Source of the DNA: an uncultured Ruminococcus sp.
GTDB taxonomy: Bacteria; Bacillota; Clostridia; Oscillospirales; Acutalibacteraceae
NCBI GenBank assembly: GCA_904393835.1
Contig: CAJFNC010000004.1
Coordinates: 1-64,000, forward strand
Direction: 5' to 3'
DNA length: 64,000 bases
Part shown: positions 9,189 through 17,927 of the stretch, piece by piece
Position numbering within the stretch: position 1 is the stretch's first letter
Layout of the letters: each line of letters opens with the position of its first letter
Made by a program: the position numbers and the translations under genes
The notes under the pieces: model-generated
Told to the model about the DNA's origin: nothing
The model's database searches: none
What the model saw: only the letters and a program-made list of their open reading frames with translations

Positions 9189-9688
9189 TATGCGTCCTCC
9201 GTTCCAGCAGTAAACGTTTTTGTTGATGTGTCAAATGTGCCCTCGACGGGGTCGCCTTTGGCAAGGAAGTTGCCCGTACATCCCATTTCACCGTCATCGT
9301 TGGTGAATGAAGCTACTTCAATTGCAACTTTAAACTGACGTGCGTGATATGATGTGCCGCTTGAGCCTTCTTTCTGATCAAGGTCAACAACAACATAATC
9401 GGTTTCTGCGTCCTCACCGACGAGTTGCTTTTCGCCGATATTAACAATGAAATTGATAGCTTCTTGCTCACGGATCTGATCAATATCAAAAGCGGTGCTC
9501 CAATCATATCCGCTTATTGATTTTGTTGCCGATTTGTCGCAAACATATTTGCGGCTTTTTGTTTGAGCAGACGGATTTTCATCGAGTGTTTTTGCTCCGA
9601 CGCCCATAAGCGCATATGCATCTGTTTCACCGTTGCCGCAGTTTAAGTAGTTAGCCTGATTTCTCCTCTGTCTTATAACTTCAGACAT
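9188..9688 (-). CDS. Major tail tube protein
   Basis: A 166-aa beta-rich protein (YVVVDLDQKEGSSGTSYHAR, EVASFTNDDGEMGCTGNF) located between the tail terminator-like gene and the chaperones, the fixed siphovirus position of the major tail protein. AGGAGGTAAATTAA precedes the ATG, one of the best ribosome sites of the operon, as expected for an abundant structural subunit. Its C-terminus (DPVEGTFDTSTKTFTAGTED) is Thr-rich. It would polymerise into the tail tube. Confidence 0.75.
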   Translation of the reverse strand: MSEVIRQRRNQANYLNCGNGETDAYALMGVGAKTLDENPSAQTKSRKYVCDKSATKSISGYDWSTAFDIDQIREQEAINFIVNIGEKQLVGEDAETDYVVVDLDQKEGSSGTSYHARQFKVAIEVASFTNDDGEMGCTGNFLAKGDPVEGTFDTSTKTFTAGTEDA

Positions 9689-10129
9689 TTAATTTACCTC
9701 CTGTGTTTTAATATAAAATAGCCGGCACTGTATTTGATAACGTGCCGTTTTTGTATCATTATCCATAACATAGCCGGAAGACAATACCTTGACCGACTGT
9801 GCAGTACAGCCTTCTGGAAGTTCCGGAAGCGTGCCGTTGACATTTTGCGCCGCAATCCAATCTTCAATTCGCTCATAAAATTCGAGATTAGCCATATTGA
9901 GTACTTCATCGGAGCTGTAATGTTCACGCCCTGCAAAGATAAAAAGATACTGACATTTTGCCGAGCCGTCAACATATACCTTTACGACAGGATTGCATGG
10001 AACAACCTCGAGGCAGTAATTCTCAGGTTCCTCATCAAGATAATCAACGTTAAGCTCGTTTTCTGAATTGAGAATTTCGGAATCAGCAAACCATTTAAAC
10101 AATGATTTTATAATAGTTTTGCTTGCCAT
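9689..10129 (-). CDS. Phage tail terminator / minor capsid protein
   Basis: A 146-aa protein similar in length and pattern to the minor capsid/tail terminator family seen before the major tail gene in Firmicutes siphophages (KSLFKWFADSEILNSENELN near the start, NMANLEFYERIEDWI in the middle). It would cap the tail at the head-proximal end. The 3' end touches the ribosome site of the major tail gene and its start overlaps the previous gene's end at 10129. Function is assigned from order. Confidence 0.6.
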   Translation of the reverse strand: MASKTIIKSLFKWFADSEILNSENELNVDYLDEEPENYCLEVVPCNPVVKVYVDGSAKCQYLFIFAGREHYSSDEVLNMANLEFYERIEDWIAAQNVNGTLPELPEGCTAQSVKVLSSGYVMDNDTKTARYQIQCRLFYIKTQEVN

Positions 10130-10485
10130 TATTTTCCTCCTGCTTTTTCTTTCGCGGTTTTTAAAATATCCTGCAAATGATCGGCTTTCATACGCTCAAA
10201 CCAAAACTTACCACGTAAGCCTCCTTTTGTAGTACCTTGCTTGCCTTTGCCTGCATTATTATAATAATTTATGTTTGCGTAAACAGCATTGTAAATAACT
10301 TCGCCGCTGCCTATTTTTGTAGCTAAAATACCGCTTTTTTTAAGAAAGCCGGTACGAAACGGCACATAAGGGTCACAGCGGCGAAGCACTTCACTGTCAA
10401 CAGCCCGTTGAACTTTTCCGAGCGGTTCAAGACCACGGTCTTTAAGCATCGTTTCGGTAGTATTAAACATGCATTTAATAATCAT
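10129..10485 (-). CDS. Minor capsid / head-tail joining protein
   Basis: A 118-aa basic protein with the RCDPYVPFRTGFLKKSG and YNAVYANINYYNNAGKGKQG stretches typical of a minor capsid protein family found in the same slot of many Firmicutes prophages (HK97 gp10-like fold is the usual prediction). It would connect the head completion proteins to the tail. It overlaps the gene before it by 4 nt. An alternative start at 10470 (second Met) exists. Confidence 0.65.
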   Translation of the reverse strand: MIIKCMFNTTETMLKDRGLEPLGKVQRAVDSEVLRRCDPYVPFRTGFLKKSGILATKIGSGEVIYNAVYANINYYNNAGKGKQGTTKGGLRGKFWFERMKADHLQDILKTAKEKAGGK

Positions 10486-10895
10486 TTAACCACCAGCTTT
10501 ATGTGTTGAGAAAAAGGGGATGAACTTAAATTTTCGGTAACGGAAATAATTTCAAGCGCATCAAAATTTTTGATTATGTCAGCGGAGCTTGAAACCTCAC
10601 AGTCGACAGTTCCTTTAACGATATAATCACCCTTTTTGAGTGTAAAGCAGTTAATGGCTTCTTCAACAGGCAAAGCCTTAAAGGTCGCTTTGTCAACGTA
10701 ATGAGAAAGAGCAGCGGCAGGAATACGAACAACATACTCATCTGCACGTTTAACTTCCTTTTCTCCGATAATCAGCTGATCTGTCCCGTGAAAATTAACG
10801 TCCAAAAGATTGTGCTTGCTCCAAACTTTTTCACGTCCGATCTGCTTACTGCAAAAAAGAGTAATATCTGTGTGATTAGTGAAACATATCAGCAT
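10482..10895 (-). CDS. Head-tail connector region protein, unknown
   Basis: A 137-aa protein between two connector-type genes. It contains KKGDYIVKGTVDCEVSSSAD and a beta-rich C-terminus. It corresponds in position to the stopper protein of the connector. Ribosome site AGGGGG is very close to the ATG at 10895. It overlaps both neighbours by a few bases. I cannot assign a family with certainty. Confidence 0.55.
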   Translation of the reverse strand: MLICFTNHTDITLFCSKQIGREKVWSKHNLLDVNFHGTDQLIIGEKEVKRADEYVVRIPAAALSHYVDKATFKALPVEEAINCFTLKKGDYIVKGTVDCEVSSSADIIKNFDALEIISVTENLSSSPFSQHIKLVVK

Positions 10896-11251
10896 ACCCC
10901 CTGATAAAGCAATCCCGTACCGCTAAGCTCCTGATTTATAGCTGCAAGCATAGCATTTTGTTCCCTGTGCTTCAGCTCATCAGCATCATAGTCCTTATAA
11001 GTAACGCTGTAGCCGTCAGTATTCTCAGATTTCACACCCTGCGGAACATTTGCGATACTTGAACGGATTTCATATGCAGCTTCTGCTGCGGCACATACTG
11101 CGTTTTTTACTTCGTCAGTCACTTCGCTAATACGATGCTGGGTAACGTAATTAACCAGTCTTTCTGCTTTTGCCGAATACTGATAAAACTCCAAGGCAGG
11201 TATCAGAGTACCTGCCCAAGAGTCAGTATAATAGGAATAATCTGCAAACAT
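10889..11251 (-). CDS. Head-tail connector protein (adaptor)
   Basis: A 120-aa helical protein (MFADYSYYTDSWAGTLIPAL; ERLVNYVTQHRISEVTDEVK) that directly follows the major capsid gene, the place of the gp6/gp15-type adaptor that binds the portal. AGGTGTC lies upstream of the ATG. Four predicted helices and the aromatic N-terminus fit this family. Assignment is by position and helical pattern. Confidence 0.65.
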   Translation of the reverse strand: MFADYSYYTDSWAGTLIPALEFYQYSAKAERLVNYVTQHRISEVTDEVKNAVCAAAEAAYEIRSSIANVPQGVKSENTDGYSVTYKDYDADELKHREQNAMLAAINQELSGTGLLYQGVC

Positions 11252-11253
11252 TT

Positions 11254-12240
11254 TTAAGACACCTTAATATTACGGAACACACCACATTTCGTAGTGTTCT
11301 TCAGAGCAACGGCAGCAACCATTTCAACCTCAGCTTTCTTAACAGCTCCGGGAGCACTAAGATCCGGCATATAAGCTTTAATGATTGATGAACCCGAAAG
11401 AGATACACCATGAAATGCATCAAGACCGAGCTGTACAGCGTAGAGGTCAGTAAGTCCCGTTATCTTTGAAGATGATTCACCTGTTTCGTAGATTGGCACG
11501 CAAGGAACGGTTGAACTGCCGTTATAATAGTTGCCCATATCATAAAAAATGATATCATCATATCCTTGTGCGGTTTTACCGAAAGCGTCCTCTGTTTTGG
11601 TTATGTAACCGGCACGAAAAGCAATACTCTTTAGCTTTGCAATAATCTTGCTGTTACCAAGGAACATTGCAGGCTTTCCGTCAAGACCCGATAAAAATTC
11701 ATTGAGCATGTCAATCATTGATTTGTAGTTTGTGTCAAGATTCGCACTGGTGGAAAGATCAATTACAACCTTATCGGAACCTGCGTTATACTCTGTGCTC
11801 GTACCTTTTAGCAAAGTGGTAAGACCGTCAAAATCCTTTGTATTGTTCGTTTTAGAGCCATTGATACATGTATATTGAAAATGGTTCTTAGTAGCAATGG
11901 TTTTCTGTTCAAGCTGAAAGCTGATCTCATCCTCTGTGGCTGCCTGAATAACACGGTCAACCTCTGCTGCACCACCAAAGATTTTTAGGTCAACCGACTT
12001 TTTAACCTTTTTAGCTTCATTTGCAGTATATTCGCTGTTAATAGCTCTGCCTGCAGCCGTTGACGGTGTTTGCAGCTGTAAATATCCGTATGTTAATGTG
12101 CTGCCGCCTGTTCCGGGAGAAACGGCATCGTCAAATGTTAATTCATCCATGAACATAGAACCACGGCGCAAGGTATCAATAACCTCCTGCGAAACCTTGT
12201 CGGCTCTGCCAACGCTTGCTTCTTCTAATGTAATAGGCAT
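11254..12240 (-). CDS. Major capsid protein
   Basis: A 328-aa protein following the scaffold gene, with a strong AGGAGG ribosome site. Features of HK97-fold capsid proteins are visible: an N-terminal helical arm (residues 1-35), a central region (KKVKKSVDLKIFGGAAEVDR, EQKTIATKNHFQYTCINGSK) and the conserved C-terminal part (DLYAVQLGLDAFHGVSLSGS, KTTKCGVFRNIKVS end). Length is typical for a capsid not carrying its own scaffold domain. This replaces the Mu-type protease/scaffold and T-type head genes, showing that the head module is of siphovirus origin. Confidence 0.85.
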   Translation of the reverse strand: MPITLEEASVGRADKVSQEVIDTLRRGSMFMDELTFDDAVSPGTGGSTLTYGYLQLQTPSTAAGRAINSEYTANEAKKVKKSVDLKIFGGAAEVDRVIQAATEDEISFQLEQKTIATKNHFQYTCINGSKTNNTKDFDGLTTLLKGTSTEYNAGSDKVVIDLSTSANLDTNYKSMIDMLNEFLSGLDGKPAMFLGNSKIIAKLKSIAFRAGYITKTEDAFGKTAQGYDDIIFYDMGNYYNGSSTVPCVPIYETGESSSKITGLTDLYAVQLGLDAFHGVSLSGSSIIKAYMPDLSAPGAVKKAEVEMVAAVALKNTTKCGVFRNIKVS

Positions 12241-12254
12241 AATGTTTGTCCTCC

Positions 12255-12794
12255 TTAATTATTGTAAAAATCGTGGACGGCGTTTTTAATGCCGCCCTTT
12301 TTAGTTTTCTTTGCTCCGGGTGTGGGAGCGCCAAGATTAAGTTTAGGTTCAGTCTTTTCCTCAGATTTAAACAGAAACGGCTTTTCGGCCTTGAGCTTTT
12401 CAAGCTGTTCATCAAGCCCTGTGATTGCTCCGTCCTCGCTCTGTGTGATTGTTGACATATCAAGGTTGGCTTTAACAGAGACAACATCTGCTGCACCCGA
12501 ATCTGCGATTGCTTTTTCAACTGCCTGCTCAAATTTATAGTCATTGAGCTTTTTTTCTCCGTCAGCCTGCGCCTGTTCGAGCTTCGACTTCCATTCCGGA
12601 TCATAATCGGCAAGGTTAGCATTAGCTGTTTTAAGCTGCTTTGAGAGATCATCGTATTTGTTCTTGTCAACATACTGACCGCCGGCAAGGTTACCTAACT
12701 TAACATCAGCTGACTGATTGACCTTTTCTGCAAACTGCTCAAATGTAAGAGCTTCGCCGCCGAAAATATTTTTGAGCATTTCCATAAGCTCCAT
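12255..12794 (-). CDS. Phage scaffold protein (GP20-like)
   Basis: A 179-aa acidic, coiled-coil protein immediately upstream of the capsid gene. The middle (DDLSKQLKTANANLADYDPE, KKLNDYKFEQAVEKAIADSG) matches the minor structural protein GP20/scaffold family of Firmicutes phages, and the C-terminus is basic (PGAKKTKKGGIKNAVHDF), as in scaffolds that dock to the capsid. The ATG follows AGGAGGTAAACCC. It should guide procapsid assembly and be expelled. Confidence 0.8.
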   Translation of the reverse strand: MELMEMLKNIFGGEALTFEQFAEKVNQSADVKLGNLAGGQYVDKNKYDDLSKQLKTANANLADYDPEWKSKLEQAQADGEKKLNDYKFEQAVEKAIADSGAADVVSVKANLDMSTITQSEDGAITGLDEQLEKLKAEKPFLFKSEEKTEPKLNLGAPTPGAKKTKKGGIKNAVHDFYNN

Positions 12795-13105
12795 AGGGTT
12801 TACCTCCTGTGTTTTTTAAATTTTGCAATTGTGTGTTAGCATTTAAAGGTCTGCTTGACCATGCGTTTAAAGCTCCGCCGAGCATTGTCGATGTTTTAAG
12901 CTCTCCGACAAGAGCAATATTAAAAGCCCCCGAAAATCGGGAGCTTTTAATCTAAAAAATATGAAATTGCAGGCAAAAGGAAAAGGAGTATTTGAAATAC
13001 CCCTTTAAAGCCCGTTTAATTTCGTTTAATTTGAATTTAATTGTATTTACGGTATAAGTTTACCTTTTGAATAGAAAATGCGAAATAAGACAAAAAACAA
13101 CGTAT
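12795..13105. other. Intergenic stretch between the toxin-partner gene and scaffold, with hairpins
   Basis: No convincing gene is present in these 311 bases. The stretch contains a terminator-like hairpin at 12921-12951 and a weaker one near 12980-13004 (AAAGG-GTATTT arms). Its presence separates the MuF/partner pair from the capsid genes and suggests that the pair is an insertion with its own transcript end, or that capsid genes need read-through or a separate promoter. Base composition is AT-rich like the toxin-like tail. Confidence 0.5.
12921..12951. terminator. Bidirectional terminator-like hairpin inside the late operon
   Basis: Arms TTAAAAGC-C-CCCGA and TCGGG-A-GCTTTTAA enclose a 3-nt AAA loop, one mismatch in 14 pairs, with A/T tracts on both sides. 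It lies between the MuF partner gene and the scaffold gene on the minus strand. A strong terminator in the middle of a structural operon makes sense if transcription through the operon is antiterminated. Confidence 0.7.
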
Positions 13106-13330
13106 TTAATATATTATTAGATTTTCCGAAATATCATTTAAACATTTCCCGTCAATAATTTTTGCAGACATCAGTTCTTCAATGCTACTAAATTCAAAAA
13201 CATTGTTTTGTGTACCAATTTCAAATTTTTTTACATTAAAAGGATTAATGCAATATTCTTTGTTATTATAAGAGAATATAATATCTTGAGTAAATGAAAG
13301 AATTAGTTTTTTTAACTTACTTTTATTCAT
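13106..13330 (-). CDS. Small protein overlapping the MuF toxin-like gene, candidate immunity protein
   Basis: A 74-aa AT-rich gene whose ATG overlaps the last codons of the MuF gene by 4 nt, so translation is coupled. The protein (start MNKSKLKKLILSFTQDIIFS, end CLNDISENLIIY) has a basic N-terminus and a beta-alpha pattern. I recognise no family. Because immunity genes of polymorphic toxins are small, unique and immediately downstream, and because phage head genes in this position normally lead straight to scaffold, an immunity role is the best contextual guess. Confidence 0.6.
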   Translation of the reverse strand: MNKSKLKKLILSFTQDIIFSYNNKEYCINPFNVKKFEIGTQNNVFEFSSIEELMSAKIIDGKCLNDISENLIIY

Positions 13331-14877
13331 AATATATCTTTATTCTCCTTTCTTTGTTTATCATTAAGTTCATGGGTTGTGCGTTCAACAATTTTGTCCT
13401 CATCTTCATTCCAAATAAAATCATGAGAATGTTCTCCATTTTTTCCATATGGATGCTGATTAGGTTTATTGTGATGAGAGGAATGTACTTGATTTGAAAG
13501 TAAAGCCTTTTCATTATAAAAAGTTCTGTCAATTTGTTCCATTCCGTTTTTATAAATTGTTTTCGTTTCAACTACGGCATAAGGCTTATATTTCTTTGGA
13601 ATATTATTTTGTTTCCTATCAGTCCAATCATCCGTAACAACTATACTTCCATCTTTATTATAATGATATTTAGTGTATTTTTCAAGTTCTTTCTTATTAG
13701 ACCAAACAGCTTTTTGAGCTGTACTTCTGCTAAATCCTGTAACCTGTGTCCGTGAATTGTCCGGCAGTAAATTCGTTTTTCTGCAAAACGTATTCAGTTC
13801 CGCTTCCTGACGTTTAAGTTTCTTTGAATGCGAATTAAATTCCTTTTGAAGATTTTTTAAAAGCTTCTCATCGGAAAGATTGTTCAAAGCTTCATCACAA
13901 GCGGCAAGCGTTCGCTTTGTCTTTCTGATTTTGCGTTCGAACGCTCTTTGATGTTGTTCCGCTTCATAGAGCGTGTGCATTGAACCGTCGGGAAATTTTA
14001 TGTTTTTCGCATCAAGCTCTTTTAAATCTTTTTCGGAGTACATCTTTGTTGAGCCCTCAAAGTACGGATACCAGTCATGTCGGCAGTTCCAACCCTTGAA
14101 GCCGCTGCCTGTACCGTAACCAATGTCAGACAAGGAAAGATAACCTTTGCGACCGCTCAGGCTTACTATTCGCCCCTGCCAAAGAGCATGGGAAGGACGT
14201 GCTCCTGCATGAGCCGTTATTTCCATAAGATCACAGCCAAGTTCACGGGCATTTGCAAGGCAAATTTCGCCAGTTGTCTGAGATATACCTGTCATAACGT
14301 TTCTTCGAACTGCAACATCAAGCCTGTCTCGATGACCGGACGGATATAAAACAAATGCTCCGTCAGCGGCAACTTGCTTTATTGCATCAATAATTGCCTG
14401 TTGTGGGGAAAAAGCCCCGCTTTCGGCTTTTAACTCTGCAAGCGAACACGCATTTATAAAGCCTGTCTGTGAGGTTACAGCTGTTGTTCGTGTCAGATTG
14501 CTTATATTCCCTGAAGTTTTCTTATAACCCGCCTCGAGCATTTGCATTTGAGAGGCGGAAACCTTTATTGATTTAGGATTCAAACCGTTTGCACGATAAA
14601 TTTCATTATCATACTCTGTTGCAATTATAGATGCATCCTCAAACAGCTTTTTGAGCTGTTCTTCGGTTTTACCTGTAAATTTCGATAAACTTAAAAGTAT
14701 ATCGGAATTTAGTACTCCGAGCTGTTGCATTGCATTAAGCTGTAATTTTCCTGTATCGGTTATAATACCCGTCTTACTTATTCGCCTTGCAACATCCCTG
14801 ATTATTTCTTCCTCAAGTTGTGAATAGAGCTTCAAAATATCATCGGCACAGTGAGCAAGCTGGTCTGGGGTCAGCAT
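13327..14877 (-). CDS. Phage minor capsid protein 2 / MuF-like protein with C-terminal toxin-like extension
   Basis: A 516-aa protein downstream of the portal gene. Residues about 1-310 match the phage minor capsid protein 2 family, with the conserved AHAGARPSHALWQGRIVSLS (223-242) and GWNCRHDWYPY (262-272) motifs. A coiled linker covers 305-370. The final 130 residues are more AT-rich in codon use and contain a histidine cluster at 466-485 (HSSHHNKPNQHPYGKNGEHS) followed by DFIWNEDED, a pattern seen in toxin or nuclease tails attached to MuF proteins. Head proteins of this family are packaged and ejected with DNA, so the extension could be delivered to recipients. The toxin reading is inference; catalysis is not shown. 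Confidence 0.8.
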   Translation of the reverse strand: MLTPDQLAHCADDILKLYSQLEEEIIRDVARRISKTGIITDTGKLQLNAMQQLGVLNSDILLSLSKFTGKTEEQLKKLFEDASIIATEYDNEIYRANGLNPKSIKVSASQMQMLEAGYKKTSGNISNLTRTTAVTSQTGFINACSLAELKAESGAFSPQQAIIDAIKQVAADGAFVLYPSGHRDRLDVAVRRNVMTGISQTTGEICLANARELGCDLMEITAHAGARPSHALWQGRIVSLSGRKGYLSLSDIGYGTGSGFKGWNCRHDWYPYFEGSTKMYSEKDLKELDAKNIKFPDGSMHTLYEAEQHQRAFERKIRKTKRTLAACDEALNNLSDEKLLKNLQKEFNSHSKKLKRQEAELNTFCRKTNLLPDNSRTQVTGFSRSTAQKAVWSNKKELEKYTKYHYNKDGSIVVTDDWTDRKQNNIPKKYKPYAVVETKTIYKNGMEQIDRTFYNEKALLSNQVHSSHHNKPNQHPYGKNGEHSHDFIWNEDEDKIVERTTHELNDKQRKENKDIL

Positions 14878-16307
14878 TAAGTGCCACCTCCGCCGAACAA
14901 GCCGCCGCTTTCAGGCAACATTTCCTGCGCTTGGTCTTCATCCACACCGTAACGCCACTTGAGATAGTCGGTTTTCTTACGCACTCCGCTGTTGACTTCA
15001 TTAAGCTGTATAGCCTGTTCCTTGTCCTTGTCCTCTAATACGCCGTCACCCCAATTGAAGCTGATTTCGTATTCGCCGGGTGGAGCAAGATTACAAACCG
15101 AAGTCATAACATCACAAGCATATATGTAGTCCTTAAGAACAGATTCTAAAGAAGTCTGCATATCGTTAACAGCAGTATAGCTGCGTTGCTTTGAAGCCTT
15201 GATTTCCTCAGCAGTCTTATCAACATTTTGCGGATTTGAAAGTGTTCCGTAGGCAAGAGAACAGTTAAATTCAATTTGCCTTTTAATTTCATTCATTCCT
15301 CTTGCATAGGCTTCGTCACGTAAATTAGGATTATAAACATTGTAAAAGGCTTTGCCTTCGTCATCTGCGAATATGTTAAACTTACGAAACAAGCGTTCTC
15401 TTGTTTCGGGCATTTCAAATTTGCCGGTATTTTTACCGTCAACCGATGAGCTTTTTCGCAGTACATCCTCACCGGCATGAATTGCTAGTTCACCGCCTTT
15501 ATATTCCCATAGATACCTATCCCACTGCATATCGGCTTCCTTAAGTTGTTTTAATGCTCTGCTGTAAACCGAAACACCGAGCGGACTGTCCTTGTCAATT
15601 TGATTCGCAAACGGTACTCTCCAGAACGTAAAAAGCGGACGGTCAACATTTTCTATTCTGATAGTCGGTTCAAGTCCGCTCCATATATCAAATTTTTGGG
15701 GGTCTGTTTCCTGTCCGAGCGAATCATAAGAGCGTGATACAAAAAAGTGACTTTCAATCGTGTGACTGCGTGTTTCGTAGTTAAAGACCTGTTTTTCAAG
15801 GCGAGTGTAATACCATTCGCCCTTGCACTGCTGGTCAATAAAAATTGCGCCGGTAATATGCTCACTGTCGTAATGTATCGGTATGAAATTATCCTGCGTT
15901 ATACAGTCGGGCAGGATAACGCCGTTTTTAACGTAAGGCTTGAATACTATACCTCCAACGGCACAGCCTGCTTCAAGCTTTATTCTTAATACATTTTTCA
16001 AACGTTCATACTGTTTTTGCAAAAAATCTGCACGTTCAGAGCCTGTTATTTCCGACTCGAACTCAACCATAATAAGTCTAGCAAACTCCGAGGCTACGGA
16101 AGCACCGAGGTTTAACGTTTTACTGTGACAATCCTGTTTCCAAAACGGTTCATCGTGATAAATTCCGAGCCAATCATCCATAGCGTCGTCCATATTTTCA
16201 TAGAGGTAGCTGTCGTTTATCTCTTCAGGAAACAACTTTTTTGCGAGGTTTCGCAGCCAGTCTGATATGATAAATGATCTTTTTATTCTTCTCAATCGGT
16301 GTTCCAC
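14877..16307 (-). CDS. Phage portal protein (SPP1-like)
   Basis: A 476-aa protein between terminase and the MuF gene. It has the portal pattern with an N-terminal DDAMDDWLGIYHDEPFWK stretch, the central wing and stem regions, and the C-terminal DYLKWRYGVDEDQAQEMLPE crown helices that are typical of Firmicutes SPP1-type portals. It forms the dodecameric DNA entry ring. The GTG at 16307 is 16 codons into the terminase 3' end; a TTG slightly downstream is an alternative. The final codons run into the MuF start. Confidence 0.88.
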   Translation of the reverse strand: MEHRLRRIKRSFIISDWLRNLAKKLFPEEINDSYLYENMDDAMDDWLGIYHDEPFWKQDCHSKTLNLGASVASEFARLIMVEFESEITGSERADFLQKQYERLKNVLRIKLEAGCAVGGIVFKPYVKNGVILPDCITQDNFIPIHYDSEHITGAIFIDQQCKGEWYYTRLEKQVFNYETRSHTIESHFFVSRSYDSLGQETDPQKFDIWSGLEPTIRIENVDRPLFTFWRVPFANQIDKDSPLGVSVYSRALKQLKEADMQWDRYLWEYKGGELAIHAGEDVLRKSSSVDGKNTGKFEMPETRERLFRKFNIFADDEGKAFYNVYNPNLRDEAYARGMNEIKRQIEFNCSLAYGTLSNPQNVDKTAEEIKASKQRSYTAVNDMQTSLESVLKDYIYACDVMTSVCNLAPPGEYEISFNWGDGVLEDKDKEQAIQLNEVNSGVRKKTDYLKWRYGVDEDQAQEMLPESGGLFGGGGT

Positions 16308-17542
16308 CCCTTATACTTAAATTTCCTTTTTAATATTGTGAAACAAAAATAGCGTATATCGTCCATTGCATGGTCATTTTCCTTAATAACCTTGTCCTCT
16401 TCTGATTTATCGTCCCAACGGTACATTCCGAATTCTTCCTGCGATGCTTTGCAATCAGCTCCGATTTTTACAAGCCCGTTTTTAAGCATTTGCCCTGTAG
16501 TTCTGATACCGTTTATAACGTCATTCTTTGCATTTTTTGTAAAAAACTTTCCGTGCCTGCGGATAGTTTCTTTAAAAGAAGCAGCGGAAGGATCGACAAC
16601 AACATATTCTATATAATGATCTCCTGCGAGCTTTTCTAATTCAGCGTAGTGTTCTTCATCGGTGCGCTGGTATCCTTTTTCACGGCTGTTGTAGTAAGAT
16701 TCCTTGACTCGGATTGCCTCTTTGTCTGTTACGCACCACAGCCCCATAGAACAGGGATTTATCGTGCCGTAATCGACACTTATATACCATTCACCCTTTA
16801 GGTCGCTTTCCTTGCCATGCCACAGATTTTCTTGGATATTATCGTTAAAATCTTGATAAACAAGTCCTTCGGCAATAACCCACTCTCCTAGGATGAAACG
16901 ACGGTAGAAAGTACCAACATACAAACTGTAGTAACGCTGCTTGACTTTTTCGGATAAACTGAGGTTATCGTCCATAAGGAACTTAAGCCGCAGAGCGTGC
17001 TTTTCTTTAGCCTTTAAAATCCATTCTTTGTAAAACCAGTGATTAGGATTATCGGGGTTGCAGTTAAACCAAAACCGTGCACCCTCAGCAGAGCAACGGG
17101 CAAGACCCTGCTCAACAAAAGAGCGTGGCATAAGAGCCACCTCATCAAAAAGAATTCCGGCAAGCGTGACACCTTGAATCAAATCCTGTGAGCTTTCATC
17201 TTTGCCTCCGAAAATATAAAAGCTGTTTGTGTTGCCGTTTTTGCTGATTGTCAGCAGATTTTCGCTGCGCTTGTCTTTGATATTATAGCGACCGCTCATC
17301 ATATTTATAAGCGGTTTTATAACATTGCGGCGACACGAGCCTACTGTTTTACCGCATATAGCAAAATTGCAATCACTGAAATTGGTCATTGCCCATATCA
17401 GAAAAGATATGCTCATACTGACGGTTTTACCCGAACGGACAGATCCGTCTGCAATAACGGCATCGTATTTGTCTTTAATTCCGTCAACTTTCCACCAGCT
17501 CAATACTTTAAGCTGCTTTTTGGAAAAAGGCTTAAATTTCAT
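16292..17542 (-). CDS. terL: Terminase large subunit
   Basis: A 416-aa packaging motor. Walker A is GSVRSGKT at residues 33-40, Walker B is ILFDEV at 130-135, and the RNase H-like nuclease acidic residues are D257 (ISVDYGT), D317 (VVVDPSAAS) and D394/D395 (HAMDDIRY). The ATG at 17542 lies 9 nt after AGGAGG; a longer frame to 17662 overlaps the previous gene and is not supported. The gene belongs to the siphovirus PBSX/SPP1-like TerL type rather than to Mu gp28. It overlaps the small preceding gene by 11 nt. Confidence 0.93.
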   Translation of the reverse strand: MKFKPFSKKQLKVLSWWKVDGIKDKYDAVIADGSVRSGKTVSMSISFLIWAMTNFSDCNFAICGKTVGSCRRNVIKPLINMMSGRYNIKDKRSENLLTISKNGNTNSFYIFGGKDESSQDLIQGVTLAGILFDEVALMPRSFVEQGLARCSAEGARFWFNCNPDNPNHWFYKEWILKAKEKHALRLKFLMDDNLSLSEKVKQRYYSLYVGTFYRRFILGEWVIAEGLVYQDFNDNIQENLWHGKESDLKGEWYISVDYGTINPCSMGLWCVTDKEAIRVKESYYNSREKGYQRTDEEHYAELEKLAGDHYIEYVVVDPSAASFKETIRRHGKFFTKNAKNDVINGIRTTGQMLKNGLVKIGADCKASQEEFGMYRWDDKSEEDKVIKENDHAMDDIRYFCFTILKRKFKYKGWNTD

Positions 17543-17867
17543 CTGCAAAAGCCTCCTTACCTGCTCCTGCAAGAGCTTCAATAAGTCCGTCGTCAGATTC
17601 GACAACAGTTTCGGGTTTAAAGTACTCCGCATAAAGTCGTATTGCCTGTGTGTCACCTGCAAGACATTTTTTCAGAAGTGCTTCTCGGACAGATGTCAGC
17701 TCACTTTTTTCGTATTTTTCTAACAGAGCGTTTAACTTCTTGCGAAAGTCCCTTGACTTAATCACTCCATATAAAATAGTCAGGGACTTTAAATCCTCAA
17801 CAATATTAAATTCCTGTTTTGTATTTGTATCCTTGAGCAGCTTCTCAAGTTTTGACAGTTTGTCCAT
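17532..17867 (-). CDS. First gene of the packaging/late operon, hypothetical 111-aa phage protein
   Basis: A helical 111-aa protein (start MDKLSKLEKLLKDTNTKQEF; REALLKKCLAGDTQAIRLYA in the middle) that begins after a GAGGTG box. It overlaps terL. The GDTQAIRLYAEYF part resembles the helical segment of some small terminase subunits, so it may act with TerL while the gp27-like protein further upstream supplies the usual small subunit; both readings are open. It is the first gene after a 210-bp structured leader. Confidence 0.65.
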   Translation of the reverse strand: MDKLSKLEKLLKDTNTKQEFNIVEDLKSLTILYGVIKSRDFRKKLNALLEKYEKSELTSVREALLKKCLAGDTQAIRLYAEYFKPETVVESDDGLIEALAGAGKEAFADEI

Positions 17868-17883
17868 TTTAGCACCTCACTTC

Positions 17884-17911
17884 AAAAATAAAAACACCCA
17901 TTAAAGGGTGC
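17884..17911 (-). terminator. Intrinsic terminator in the leader of the late operon
   Basis: On the minus strand a CACCC/GGGTG hairpin with a 6-nt loop is followed by a U-rich tract (TTTTTATTTTT). It lies 17 nt before the first gene of the terminase operon and downstream of the NusG paralogue gene, so transcripts must pass it to reach the virion genes. This is the arrangement of an antitermination-controlled leader. Confidence 0.7.
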
Positions 17912-17927
17912 TTAAATGTAAATTAAA

